Notes under the pieces: model-generated
Database searches by the model: none
What the model was told of the DNA's origin: nothing
Seen by the model: only the letters and a program-made list of their open reading frames with translations
Assembly: GCA_910585935.1 (NCBI GenBank)
Contig: CAJUHN010000240.1
Span: 1-6,238 of the forward strand
DNA: 6,238 nt
DNA from: an uncultured Lachnospiraceae bacterium
Lineage (GTDB): Bacteria; Bacillota; Clostridia; Lachnospirales; Lachnospiraceae
Direction: 5' to 3'
Made by a program: the position numbers and the translations under genes
In this document: positions 1-6,040 of the stretch, piece after piece
How positions within the stretch are numbered: position 1 is the first letter of the stretch
Layout: the number at the start of each line of letters is the position of its first letter

Positions 1-180
1 AAAAATAATGAAGAATTATCCATATAGTTTCATCCTTTCAAACTGATAGATAACTTCTGATTATCCATTACAATTATATCATATAATTGTAATTATTCCA
101 ATACTTTTTCCACTTTTTTCATATATATATTTAAAATTGTAAAAAACTACTGCTCACAAACTTTTTATATTTTTCATAAT
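1..180. other. AT-rich non-coding left flank
   Basis: No reading frame with a plausible start and ribosome binding site was found on either strand. Apart from the 27-bp palindrome at 67-93 and two copies of TTATCCAT (16-23 and 61-68), the stretch is simple AT-rich sequence with T and A runs. It probably belongs to an intergenic or decayed region outside the restriction-modification island. Confidence 0.5.
67..93. repeat. Perfect 27-bp palindrome
   Basis: Bases 67-79 (ATTACAATTATAT) are the exact reverse complement of 81-93, around a single central base at 80. The next bases outward (66 C and 94 T) do not pair, so the symmetry has sharp limits. It has almost no G or C, so it would make a weak RNA hairpin and has no T tract fitting a terminator. 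A dimeric-regulator operator or a short decayed repeat is possible. The function is unknown. Confidence 0.75.
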
Positions 181-291
181 TAAAAAATCCTATTTTATGA
201 ATATTACATGACTAATCCAATTAGCATAATAGGTTAATTTAATCTATTGTGCTAGTTAAATTAAATAATACTCATAAAATAGAATTTTTTA
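181..291. repeat. About 111-bp near-palindromic element, MITE-like
   Basis: The left arm from 181 pairs with the right arm ending at 291. Positions 181-206 match 266-291 with only two mismatches (189/283 and 201/271). A looser middle follows (207-220). After a 4-base shift, an inner stem pairs 221-236 with 240-255 with no mismatch apart from three G-T pairs, closing on a 3-base loop (237-239). Transcribed, it would fold into one long hairpin. The terminal sequence on each side is TAAAAAAT. It carries no open frame. It could be a miniature inverted-repeat element, a bidirectional terminator or a structured RNA. No target duplication beyond the terminal TA is evident. Confidence 0.65.
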
Positions 292-326
292 CTTGCGCAG
301 AATAGAAAAACTCAAAAGAAACACTT

Positions 327-433
327 TTATAAATTCCAGCTTTCAAGTGAACTAGCACAACGAGTTAATTTATCACCAGTTATATAAGCTCTCACGACTT
401 TTTTTTGAATTCTTCACTGTAATGTATAGACAT
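327..433 (-). pseudogene. IS3-family OrfA fragment (left relic)
   Basis: A start codon at 433 is preceded by a strong AAGGAGG (441-447). The frame opens MSIHYSEEFKK, then breaks in a run of eight A residues. One base further on it continues as VVRAYITGDKLT before diverging and stopping at 327-329. It aligns with the right-hand relic at 5719-5964 (YYSEDFQKEVVRGYIAGDKST). This is the start of the N-terminal helix-turn-helix domain of an IS3-type OrfA. Homology stops near 365-375, so only about the first 20-25 codons are left, plus unrelated sequence up to the stop. It cannot make a functional product. Confidence 0.7.
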
Positions 434-513
434 GATTTCTCCTCCTTGGATAATAAAAAATTATTCTATCATATTATACTAACAAATTATTACTAAATCA
501 GTATACCATTACA
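327..513 (-). mobile_element. Truncated IS3-type element, left copy (orfA end only)
   Basis: The outer end is TGTAATGGTATACT, read on the minus strand from 513 to 500. It starts with TG as IS3-family ends do, and the same 14 bases recur at 6040-6027 in the right copy. Sequence just outside the TG differs between the two copies, which supports a true element boundary. The leader between the end and the orfA start is also similar in both copies. The inner boundary is uncertain and lies somewhere between about 327 and 375. No orfB is left. Confidence 0.6.
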
Positions 514-541
514 TTTTCATCCATATGTATCATCTCCCTCC
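514..541 (-). pseudogene. Possible gene start cut off by the IS end
   Basis: On the minus strand an AGGAGGGAG (533-541) is followed by ATG codons. The one at 524 has about 9 bases of spacing and reads MDEN before running into the TG end of the IS relic at 513, which supplies a stop a few codons later. This looks like the translation start of a host or island gene interrupted by the insertion. Too little is left to identify it, and it could be chance in purine-rich sequence. Confidence 0.25.
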
Positions 542-580
542 TAAATAATGGATAAAACAAAAGCGACCAACTTTTTAATC

Positions 581-600
581 AGTCCCTTGTCAAGTAGACA
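581..600 (+). repeat. Right-end inverted repeat of the IS3-family element
   Basis: AGTCCCTTGTCAAGTAGACA, read inward, matches the other end at 1920-1939 over CCTT and AAGTAGACA with a short indel. The usual leading TG of the family is not clear here, so the outermost bases may be mutated or missing. Confidence 0.6.
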
Positions 601-667
601 GCTTAAATATTTAAAATAAAGTGCTGATAATGACCACGCGGATATACGTGGTTATTCTCTACACACA

Positions 668-1526
668 CTATTTTTCTTTATATTTCTTAATACATTTGTT
701 TGGGGGAATGGGATATTCTATCGGTTTTTCTAATGCCAGAAGCCTCATTTCGCACTTCGAGCGATGTTTTGCAATGGTATCTGTCCTACAGACGTTCCTC
801 ACTATAAAACCTTATGTAATCCCTTATGGCGTACTTCCGTAATGCTTCATTCGTGATTTCATACATTTGGTACATTTCTGATTTGATAATGCCCCAAAAA
901 CCTTCCGTAGAACCGTTATCAATACAGTGTCCAACTCTGGACATGGACGAATCCATCTGCTGCTTTTTTAGTATCCCCTGTCACTGTGAAAAACAGGCTT
1001 CGCATCTGGATTTGCGGCGATTGCCTTGTCAAATGTCCTGAATACAAGCCGGTTATCATTTCGGCTACTAATGACATAAGAAACCGGATACCTGTCGTAT
1101 CAGTCCAGAATCATGCTTAAATACAGTTTGCCTTTTCCGCCCGGAATCTTAAATTCTGTTACATCGGTTGACCACTTTTGGTTAGGCGCTGTTGTATAGA
1201 AATCTCTGTTAAGTTTATTTTCTGCCGTTGTCTGTGGTGTATAAGGGCTGTATTTTTTCTTTTTCTTCCGGATCACAGAATGAATCCCCTGTTTTTGCTG
1301 TATGGTTGAAATGATTAATCCATGATGTCATTCTTTAGTAACTTAAAATATGGTAGAAACATTCATCGTATTCCCTGATCAGCCCCATCAGTTTTATGTT
1401 TTCCTGCTCTTCCAACGGGATTTCCCAGTGCATCCATTTGTAATAAGCTGCCCTGGAAACTTCAAGCTGCCCACACATCCATCCGATACTCCATCCCTTT
1501 GTTTCATTGCATGGTTGTTTTTCTTC
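668..1526 (-). pseudogene. IS3-family transposase OrfB, inactivated
   Basis: OrfB is the DDE (rve) transposase subunit. The relic starts in the helix-turn-helix region (QLEVSRAAYYKW). It continues through MTSWINHFNH and IRKKKKKYSPYTPQTTAENK to the catalytic core: TDVTEF (first D at 1163-1165), HSDRGY (second D at 980-982) and TEGFWGIIKSEMY (the E at 903-905). It ends near 668 with PIEYPIPPNK. Lesions include a stop after HILSY near 1350, a W-to-stop change in LILD-YDR, a deletion just after HSDRGY that removes the usual QYTSK segment, and a stop after EERL. The 5' part is missing because of an internal deletion that also removed the end of orfA. No active transposase can be made from it. Confidence 0.85.
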
Positions 1527-1883
1527 TCACTTCTGCCATATAGATTTCCCTTTTTGGACTGTAATCCTTAAGTTCTCTATTAGCATTCGACACCTGAGTA
1601 CCTCACATGAAGATATGTTGTATTTTGCAACAACATCGTTCACACTCCCTTCCCCTGACAGGACTGCTTCCACACATATCTTTTTAAAATCCGAAGAATA
1701 TGAGGAATTTCCAGGGGTCTTGATGAATGTGGTAATGCTATAAAGCCTGTATTTGGCAACCCATTGCTGCAATGTTGTTTTCCCTATGCCATATTTTTCG
1801 GCAAGAAAAGAATAGGAACTTCCGTCAAGGTATTCCTGTGAAACCTTTGCACGGAATTCTGGTGTATATGATGATTTAGCCAT
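1527..1883 (-). pseudogene. IS3-family transposase OrfA, frameshifted and shortened
   Basis: OrfA is the DNA-binding partner of the IS3 transposase. The start is ATG at 1883, because AGGAGG lies at 1891-1896, 7 bases upstream. The longer frame from 1919 has no such site. The protein (118 aa) begins MAKSSYTPEFRAKVSQEYL and has two helix-turn-helix units, around LAEKYGIGKTTLQQWVAKY and VVAKYNISSCEVLRC. Right after VLRC a deletion of the expected WIKRY codons shifts the frame. The true continuation (NANRELKDYSPKREIYMAEVRRKTT) is legible in another frame down to about 1510 and then ends at a deletion. The downstream helix-turn-helix and coiled coil of full-length relatives are gone. Confidence 0.8.
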
Positions 1884-1919
1884 AAAAATACCTCCTAAGC
1901 AGATTTTGGTTATTTCCAT

Positions 1920-1939
1920 TGTCTACTTAAAAGGTTTCA
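1920..1939 (-). repeat. Left-end inverted repeat of the IS3-family element
   Basis: Read inward on the minus strand it is TGAAACCTTTTAAGTAGACA. It begins with the TG typical of IS3-family ends and matches the opposite end over CCTT and AAGTAGACA. It lies upstream of orfA, as expected for the left end. Confidence 0.6.
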
Positions 1940-1975
1940 TATCATTTTACAGTTGAGCACCTTTTGCTTGGTCAT

Positions 1976-2947
1976 TTATTCTGTTGTCGGATATTGCTTG
2001 GAAACGGCATTTGCTACATACCAAAACATAACTGGTGGTATAGCATTACCTAATGCTCTATATTGAACAGACTCGCTTCCAACTAATTCAAAGGTTTCTG
2101 GGAACGATTGTATTCTTGCTACCTCACGAGGAGTAAAACGCCTATATCGTCCATCCACCATGAGAACGGGATCAGTGCTATTTAAGGAAACTTTTGCAAG
2201 ATGTGCTCCTACAGTATTACAAGGTTTTATAATATCCTGTGCTCTTCCTTTATTCATGGATTCTCTATTTTTCATCATACCTGCTACAGCTCGGTCACTA
2301 AAAAAATACTTTTCATCTACGCTTTCTTCAATAATTGTACTGAGTGGTACGAACTTATCTTCATCTTCAAATACAAGCTCTGGAAATGTAAAGTCAATTT
2401 TCAAATCTTTACGAAAACCAACAATAATAACTCTTTCTCGTTTTTGAGGTACTCCGTAATTAGCTGAGTTCAAAATTGAATATTTGACATCATAACCACT
2501 ATCTTCAAATTCTTTAATAATTAGTGGAAAAGCACTTCGTTTATTGGCTGTTAAAATACCTTTCACATTTTCTGCAATAAAACATTTGGGTTGCTTTTCT
2601 CTTAATACTCTACACATTTCAAAGAACAATTTGCCTCTATCGTCCTTGATACCTAATCGGAGAGGATTCTGTGCAACAATAGAAAAAGACTGACAAGGAA
2701 ACCCCCCTGTCAAAATATCAAACTCTGGAATTTCATTGCTTTTTACCTCACGAATATCTCTGTTGTCTGGAGTAACGCCAAAATTCTTTTCAAAAATCGC
2801 ACAAGCATTTGGGTCAATGTCATTAGCGTACACAATTTCCATGTTGTTTGATTCATAGCGTTTACCTTGAAAATCAAAACCACCCAAAAGTCCTACATCA
2901 GTTCCTCCACAACCACAGAAAAAAGATGCTACCTTTAGTTTGTCCAT
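1976..2947 (-). CDS. DNA cytosine-5 methyltransferase (second, M2)
   Basis: This enzyme transfers a methyl group from S-adenosylmethionine to C5 of a target cytosine. The motifs appear in order: I, FFCGCGGTDVGL (residues 9-20); II, ANDIDPNA (41-48); IV, TGGFPCQSFS with catalytic Cys85; VI, AENV (125-128); VIII, NYGVPQKRERVIIVG (163-177); IX, RRFTPREVARIQSFP (269-283); X, YRALGNAIPP (296-305). The target recognition domain is roughly 180-265 and contains KYFFSDRA and TVGAHLAKVS. At 323 aa it is full length. The ATG at 2947 has GAGGAG 8 bases upstream, inside the end of the nuclease gene, which it overlaps by 13 bases, so translational coupling is likely. Motif I (FFCGCGG) and the GFPCQ loop differ from those of the first methyltransferase, so this is not a recent duplicate. 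The sequence specificity is unknown. Confidence 0.96.
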   Translation of the reverse strand: MDKLKVASFFCGCGGTDVGLLGGFDFQGKRYESNNMEIVYANDIDPNACAIFEKNFGVTPDNRDIREVKSNEIPEFDILTGGFPCQSFSIVAQNPLRLGIKDDRGKLFFEMCRVLREKQPKCFIAENVKGILTANKRSAFPLIIKEFEDSGYDVKYSILNSANYGVPQKRERVIIVGFRKDLKIDFTFPELVFEDEDKFVPLSTIIEESVDEKYFFSDRAVAGMMKNRESMNKGRAQDIIKPCNTVGAHLAKVSLNSTDPVLMVDGRYRRFTPREVARIQSFPETFELVGSESVQYRALGNAIPPVMFWYVANAVSKQYPTTE

Positions 2948-4398
2948 GTTAATAACTCCTCAAATCTTCCTACCATAGTTGGATCAAAAGTAATATCTGC
3001 CCCATCACTTGGAATCATATTAATCATATCCTTCTTATACAAGCCAACTGGGTCTTGCAACAAGAACAATTTCTTTTCTGATTTACTTAACAATAAACGA
3101 TAAACATAATATCTGTCATGCGTACTGCTTGCGGTGTTCCATTCATTCTTGGTCAAGTGAATTCTATTAAAGTGAAGTGGCTTAGAGCTAATTGTCGTTT
3201 TCACTTCAATATAACGCTTGCGTTCATCCAATTCTATAGAGCTGATATCATAACCAACAGCAAACTGAGTAGGGATACGCTTGATGAGATGAATAAGGTC
3301 TGCACGACCTCCAACCTTAACTCGCATACACTCATGCCCATGAACAAGACTTTCTCCAATATCTCCAATGTCTTTAGTTGTAAAACTATCGTAATCACTT
3401 GCAATTCGACGCTCAAGTTCGTTTTCTCTATCAACCATATCAGAGGTTACTGTGTCGGCTTCACTTACAATATTTTCTTTAAGTTTTTTCAACTCTACTT
3501 CATCAGTTGCTATATATGCAAGAATGTCTGTTGCAAAATCTGTGTTCTGAATATCTCTATTCACATACGAAAACCAACCTTTAGTACAATTTTTAACTGC
3601 CTCCAAAGAACCCAAACGATTTTTCAACATTATATCATATTCGGCAAACCATTCACTTGATTCGCAAAACTTGATTATTGCTTCTTCTTCAAGCGTATTA
3701 AGATAATACATTCGGCTGTCGTATGTTTTGAGTAAATTGGCTATTTCCATATAATCAATAATATCTCCAGCATATCTAATTACATCGCCCGTTTGATCGT
3801 ATTCAACTTCATCTTTTCGATTTTTCAGAATACGCTCCCATGTTTTTTCTACTCCTTCATTATCACGAGTTACTCTCAAATCATTGAAAACACAATGACA
3901 GATTTCAAATTTAGTAACTCCTACAGAGTTTCCATCTCCTTCATTTGCATGGCGAAGCAGTTTCAAAATATATTGTGCTGGTTTGAAATGTATCCCAGCT
4001 TCAATTTGCTCTAAAACATTTTTTGGCTTGATATGTGCTCCAGGATACTGAAAGTTATAGAGAAAAGTTTTAAAACACTCAACCAAGTCCTGATGTTCTG
4101 CTAATTCTATAGCTCTCCGTCCAGGCTTATCAGTTGTATTGGTATGTTCAATAAATCCAAACAATGCAGATATTTCAGTTCTCCAATTATTTATAGTTTT
4201 CAATTCCCTATGGGCATTGCCTGGATATCTGTAAATCGCAGAGTTTACAGCTGAAACAAAATCATTAACAGGCAACTCGCCAACAGAGGTTATTTCCTCT
4301 GCCATATAAATTAAAACATTTTCAATATCACCCTTAAAACGAGGTCGAACATGATGAATTCTAAAATAATATTGTTCTGGTATTACATATTCACTCAT
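2935..4398 (-). CDS. DUF3883-domain nuclease, probable restriction endonuclease
   Basis: This 487-aa cytosolic protein is the likely DNA-cleaving partner of the two flanking methyltransferases. Residues about 343-440 match the DUF3883/NOV_C pattern, a PD-(D/E)xK-type nuclease fold. They show DIGESLV (Glu349), GYDISS (Asp384), YIEVKTT (Glu398, Lys400) and LTKNEWNTA (415-423), followed by YYVYRLL. These are the expected catalytic residues. The N-terminal two thirds (1 to about 340), with segments such as ELKTINNWRTEISALFGFIE, match no family I recognise and probably handle DNA recognition and dimerisation. Residues about 300-335 are charged and likely helical, forming a linker. The ATG at 4398 has GGAGG at 4407-4411, which overlaps the last codons of the first methyltransferase gene (3-base gap). 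There is no sign of truncation. The restriction role is inferred from context plus domain. A modification-dependent nuclease is less likely beside two m5C methyltransferases. Confidence 0.85.
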   Translation of the reverse strand: MSEYVIPEQYYFRIHHVRPRFKGDIENVLIYMAEEITSVGELPVNDFVSAVNSAIYRYPGNAHRELKTINNWRTEISALFGFIEHTNTTDKPGRRAIELAEHQDLVECFKTFLYNFQYPGAHIKPKNVLEQIEAGIHFKPAQYILKLLRHANEGDGNSVGVTKFEICHCVFNDLRVTRDNEGVEKTWERILKNRKDEVEYDQTGDVIRYAGDIIDYMEIANLLKTYDSRMYYLNTLEEEAIIKFCESSEWFAEYDIMLKNRLGSLEAVKNCTKGWFSYVNRDIQNTDFATDILAYIATDEVELKKLKENIVSEADTVTSDMVDRENELERRIASDYDSFTTKDIGDIGESLVHGHECMRVKVGGRADLIHLIKRIPTQFAVGYDISSIELDERKRYIEVKTTISSKPLHFNRIHLTKNEWNTASSTHDRYYVYRLLLSKSEKKLFLLQDPVGLYKKDMINMIPSDGADITFDPTMVGRFEELLTWTN

Positions 4399-4401
4399 AG
4401 T

Positions 4402-5448
4402 TTAATCCTCCAACATTTTTTTTACTTGTTCTGCAATAGCTTGTGCCATCAAAGGAGGAACAGCATTTCCAACCTGTCTGAACTGCTGTGTTTTATTTCC
4501 TACAAACTTAAAATTATCTGGGAAAGATTGGAGTCTTGCACATTCCCTAACCGTAGGAACTCGGTTATACTTATAATGGAAGTGATGGCGATGCCCAGTA
4601 TCAATAGTAGGGGCTGGTTTATTACTTGCAAAGCGTGTCCATGCCACATGAAAGTTTCTTGAATTTCTAAGTTCATCTGGCAAGTCTTTATAATTGCCGC
4701 CATCTGGAACAAGAGCAATAATACTGGTTACTTTCTCCGAATGGTTTGCAGCTACATGGTTAAATACTTGCTGAGAATTCTTCCTCATCAGCTTCTGATA
4801 TTCGTTTTCTGGTTCTGTTGCATATTCTGATACTTCTTCACCAAGTTCATATTCCAATGGGGGAAGATCTGAGAGAGCCATACTACAAGTAACAATATCT
4901 TTACTGATTACAGGATACTCAAAAGAGCCTTTTTTTCTACCTACAAAAACAACTCTTTTCCTGGTTTGAGGTACACCATAGTCGGAAGAACACATAATTT
5001 TATATTCTACTATATATTCCATATCCGTAAATTTTCTAATGATACTATCCTTTATTTGTCCGCCAAAAAGACTTACCAATCCTGGAACATTCTCAATTAC
5101 AAATGCTTTAGGCTGAATTTCTTGTACCAATCTAATATACGATAAATATAGCTTGTTTCGTGGATCATCGAATTTTCTTGAACCAGATAATGACATACCT
5201 TGACAAGGAGGACCACCGATAATCACATCAATGGTTTTATCACCAATCAAAGGTTTAATATCATTTTCGTATGTAATTTGAGTAATATCGCCACAAATTG
5301 ATTTAACACCTTTATGGTTCAACTCAAATGTTTCAAGTGCTTTTTCATCATTATCAATACCGACAAGAATATCATAACCAGCACATTCAAATCCATATGA
5401 CAACCCACCTGCACCACAAAATAAGTCTAATACATTAAATGTGCTCAT
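4402..5448 (-). CDS. DNA cytosine-5 methyltransferase (first, M1)
   Basis: This is a full-length m5C methyltransferase of 348 aa, transferring methyl from S-adenosylmethionine to C5 of cytosine. The motifs appear in order: I, VLDLFCGAGGLSYGF (6-20); II, GIDNDEKA (30-37); III, CGDIT (52-56); IV, GGPPCQGMSLSGSR with catalytic Cys82; VI, VIENVPGL (117-124); VIII, DYGVPQTRKRVVFVG (156-170); IX, PTVRECARLQSFPDNF (298-313); X, QFRQVGNAVPP (322-332). The target recognition domain lies at about 175-290 and includes NHVAANHSEKV. The start at 5448 (MSTFNV) is chosen over 5457 because the GGAG at 5459-5462 is 10 bases from the former and only 1 from the latter. It is the first gene after the promoter, so methylation capacity would be made before the nuclease. 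The specificity is unknown. Confidence 0.96.
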   Translation of the reverse strand: MSTFNVLDLFCGAGGLSYGFECAGYDILVGIDNDEKALETFELNHKGVKSICGDITQITYENDIKPLIGDKTIDVIIGGPPCQGMSLSGSRKFDDPRNKLYLSYIRLVQEIQPKAFVIENVPGLVSLFGGQIKDSIIRKFTDMEYIVEYKIMCSSDYGVPQTRKRVVFVGRKKGSFEYPVISKDIVTCSMALSDLPPLEYELGEEVSEYATEPENEYQKLMRKNSQQVFNHVAANHSEKVTSIIALVPDGGNYKDLPDELRNSRNFHVAWTRFASNKPAPTIDTGHRHHFHYKYNRVPTVRECARLQSFPDNFKFVGNKTQQFRQVGNAVPPLMAQAIAEQVKKMLED

Positions 5449-5458
5449 TGTTATCATT

Positions 5459-5462
5459 CTCC
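5459..5462 (-). promoter_or_regulatory. Ribosome binding site that sets the M1 start
   Basis: GGAG, read on the minus strand, lies 10 bases before the ATG at 5448 and just 1 base before the ATG at 5457, so the inner start is favoured. The open frame continues upstream of both ATGs as far as the TGA at 5506-5508, but those codons belong to the helix-turn-helix relic. Confidence 0.65.
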
Positions 5463-5599
5463 AATTTCTTTTATCTAATGTTTTCTCTACACACCTTGAA
5501 ATCGTTCATGCTTCGCTTAATTTGAAAACGCCAAGAATTCGTCCTTTAAATCCTTCGCTTTGAAATATTCCATAATTTTGAAACTTCGCTTACTGTCAT
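5461..5599 (-). pseudogene. Small helix-turn-helix DNA-binding protein, broken
   Basis: From an ATG at 5599 the frame reads MTVSEVSKLWNISKRRI and stops at 5546-5548. The homologous continuation is in another frame, GRILGVFKLSEA, then a TGA at 5506-5508 where a Trp codon would be expected, then TISRCVEKTLDKRNW. This matches the plan of the short (about 60-70 aa) excisionase/MerR-like proteins of Clostridia: VSE-W-IS-RRI, then a wing GRI-G-FK, then W-IP. A few codons of the turn between RRI and GRI are missing. Its last frame is the same as that of M1, 32 codons from GRI to the M1 start. The relic lies between the promoter and M1, so it may once have been the first gene of the operon, perhaps a regulator. 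It is now only leader sequence. Confidence 0.65.
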
Positions 5600-5640
5600 A
5601 AATTCTATTTTATCACTCCCATCAAATACACTTCCCTTAT

Positions 5641-5669
5641 ATTATATTCGACGAAATGGATAAAAGCAA
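5641..5669 (-). promoter_or_regulatory. Probable sigma-A promoter of the operon
   Basis: On the minus strand TTGCTT (5669-5664) and TATAAT (5646-5641) are separated by exactly 17 bases. The -10 box is perfect and the -35 box matches the first three bases of TTGACA. Transcription would start near 5634, giving a leader of about 185 bases that contains the helix-turn-helix relic. The spacer includes the octamer TTATCCAT, which also recurs in the flanks, and a near-palindrome TTCGTCGAA at its end. Either could be a regulator site, but this is speculative. Confidence 0.6.
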
Positions 5670-5718
5670 TAGACTTGAGAAAAGTTTTAAATTTGAAGGG
5701 GCATTTTTTACAAACTAT

Positions 5719-5964
5719 TCAAAATAGTATTTCTGCTTGATCTAAAAACCATGCTTTTACATACTCGATGGCTGATTTTCTTTGTTCTTCTGTTTTAGAT
5801 ATGATATGTATATATTGGCATTCTTCCCCATATTTTTTAGCCTATTGTGAAATGGTACTTTTGGCAATATTGTATTCTGGAGTTATTTCAACAGTAGACT
5901 TGTCACCAGCTATATAGCCTCTTACAACTTCTTTCTGGAAATCCTCGCTATAATATACTGACGT
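5719..5964 (-). pseudogene. IS3-family OrfA fragment (right relic)
   Basis: The frame starts at ACG (5964), where an ATG would be expected, 10 bases after AGGAGG, and reads SVYYSEDFQKEVVRGYIAGDKST. It continues through EYNIAKSTISQ, then a TAG at 5842-5844 in place of the usual Trp, then AKKYGEECQY, and stops at 5719. This is the N-terminal helix-turn-helix domain of an IS3-type OrfA followed by part of its linker. The start mutation, the nonsense codon and the missing remainder show it is dead. It is paralogous to the fragment at 327-433, and both belong to a different IS from the one at 581-1939. Confidence 0.75.
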
Positions 5965-6040
5965 AATTGTTAATCCTCCTAGTATAAAAAATATTATATA
6001 TTATCCAAACAAAGGGTTGCAAATTTAGTATACCATTACA
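5719..6040 (-). mobile_element. Truncated IS3-type element, right copy (orfA end only)
   Basis: It begins at 6040 with TGTAATGGTATACT on the minus strand, identical to the end of the left copy at 513-500. The leader contains an AGGAGG site before orfA. The element is cut off after the 5' part of orfA, between about 5719 and the operon promoter at 5669. It has the same orientation as the left copy, so the two form a direct-repeat pair around the whole island. Confidence 0.65.

Larger units (their letters stand above)
581..1939 (-). mobile_element. Degenerate IS3-family (IS150-like) insertion sequence
   Basis: The ends are imperfect inverted repeats. The left end, read inward on the minus strand from 1939, contains CCTTTTAAGTAGACA. 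The right end, read inward on the plus strand from 581, contains CCCTTGTCAAGTAGACA. Between them lie orfA (from 1883) and orfB (1526 to 668), both broken. The type is supported by an OrfA with helix-turn-helix repeats and an OrfB with a DDE integrase core. A related intact element should have an OrfA about 100 residues longer, so several hundred bases seem to have been lost internally. It is inserted 36 bases after the stop of the second methyltransferase gene. The exact ends and any target duplication are uncertain. Confidence 0.8.

Noticed and set aside
621..1743. Several plus-strand open frames of 71-78 codons
   Set aside because: They are antisense to the IS3-family orfA and orfB relics, have no family resemblance and lack good ribosome binding sites.
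1940..1975. Transcription terminator after the second methyltransferase
   Set aside because: There is no GC-rich stem followed by a T run between the stop codon and the IS end. The natural terminator may have been displaced by the insertion.
2160..2467. Plus-strand open frames inside the second methyltransferase gene
   Set aside because: They are opposite-strand shadows of the conserved methyltransferase motifs.
3118..3660. Plus-strand open frame of 180 codons inside the nuclease gene
   Set aside because: It is antisense to a gene with clear domain motifs, is rich in Cys, Phe and Ile as expected for a shadow frame, and has no ribosome binding site.
5449..5505. N-terminal extension of the first methyltransferase upstream of 5448
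   Set aside because: The open frame continues, but the codons match the tail of the helix-turn-helix relic and the ribosome binding site supports 5448.
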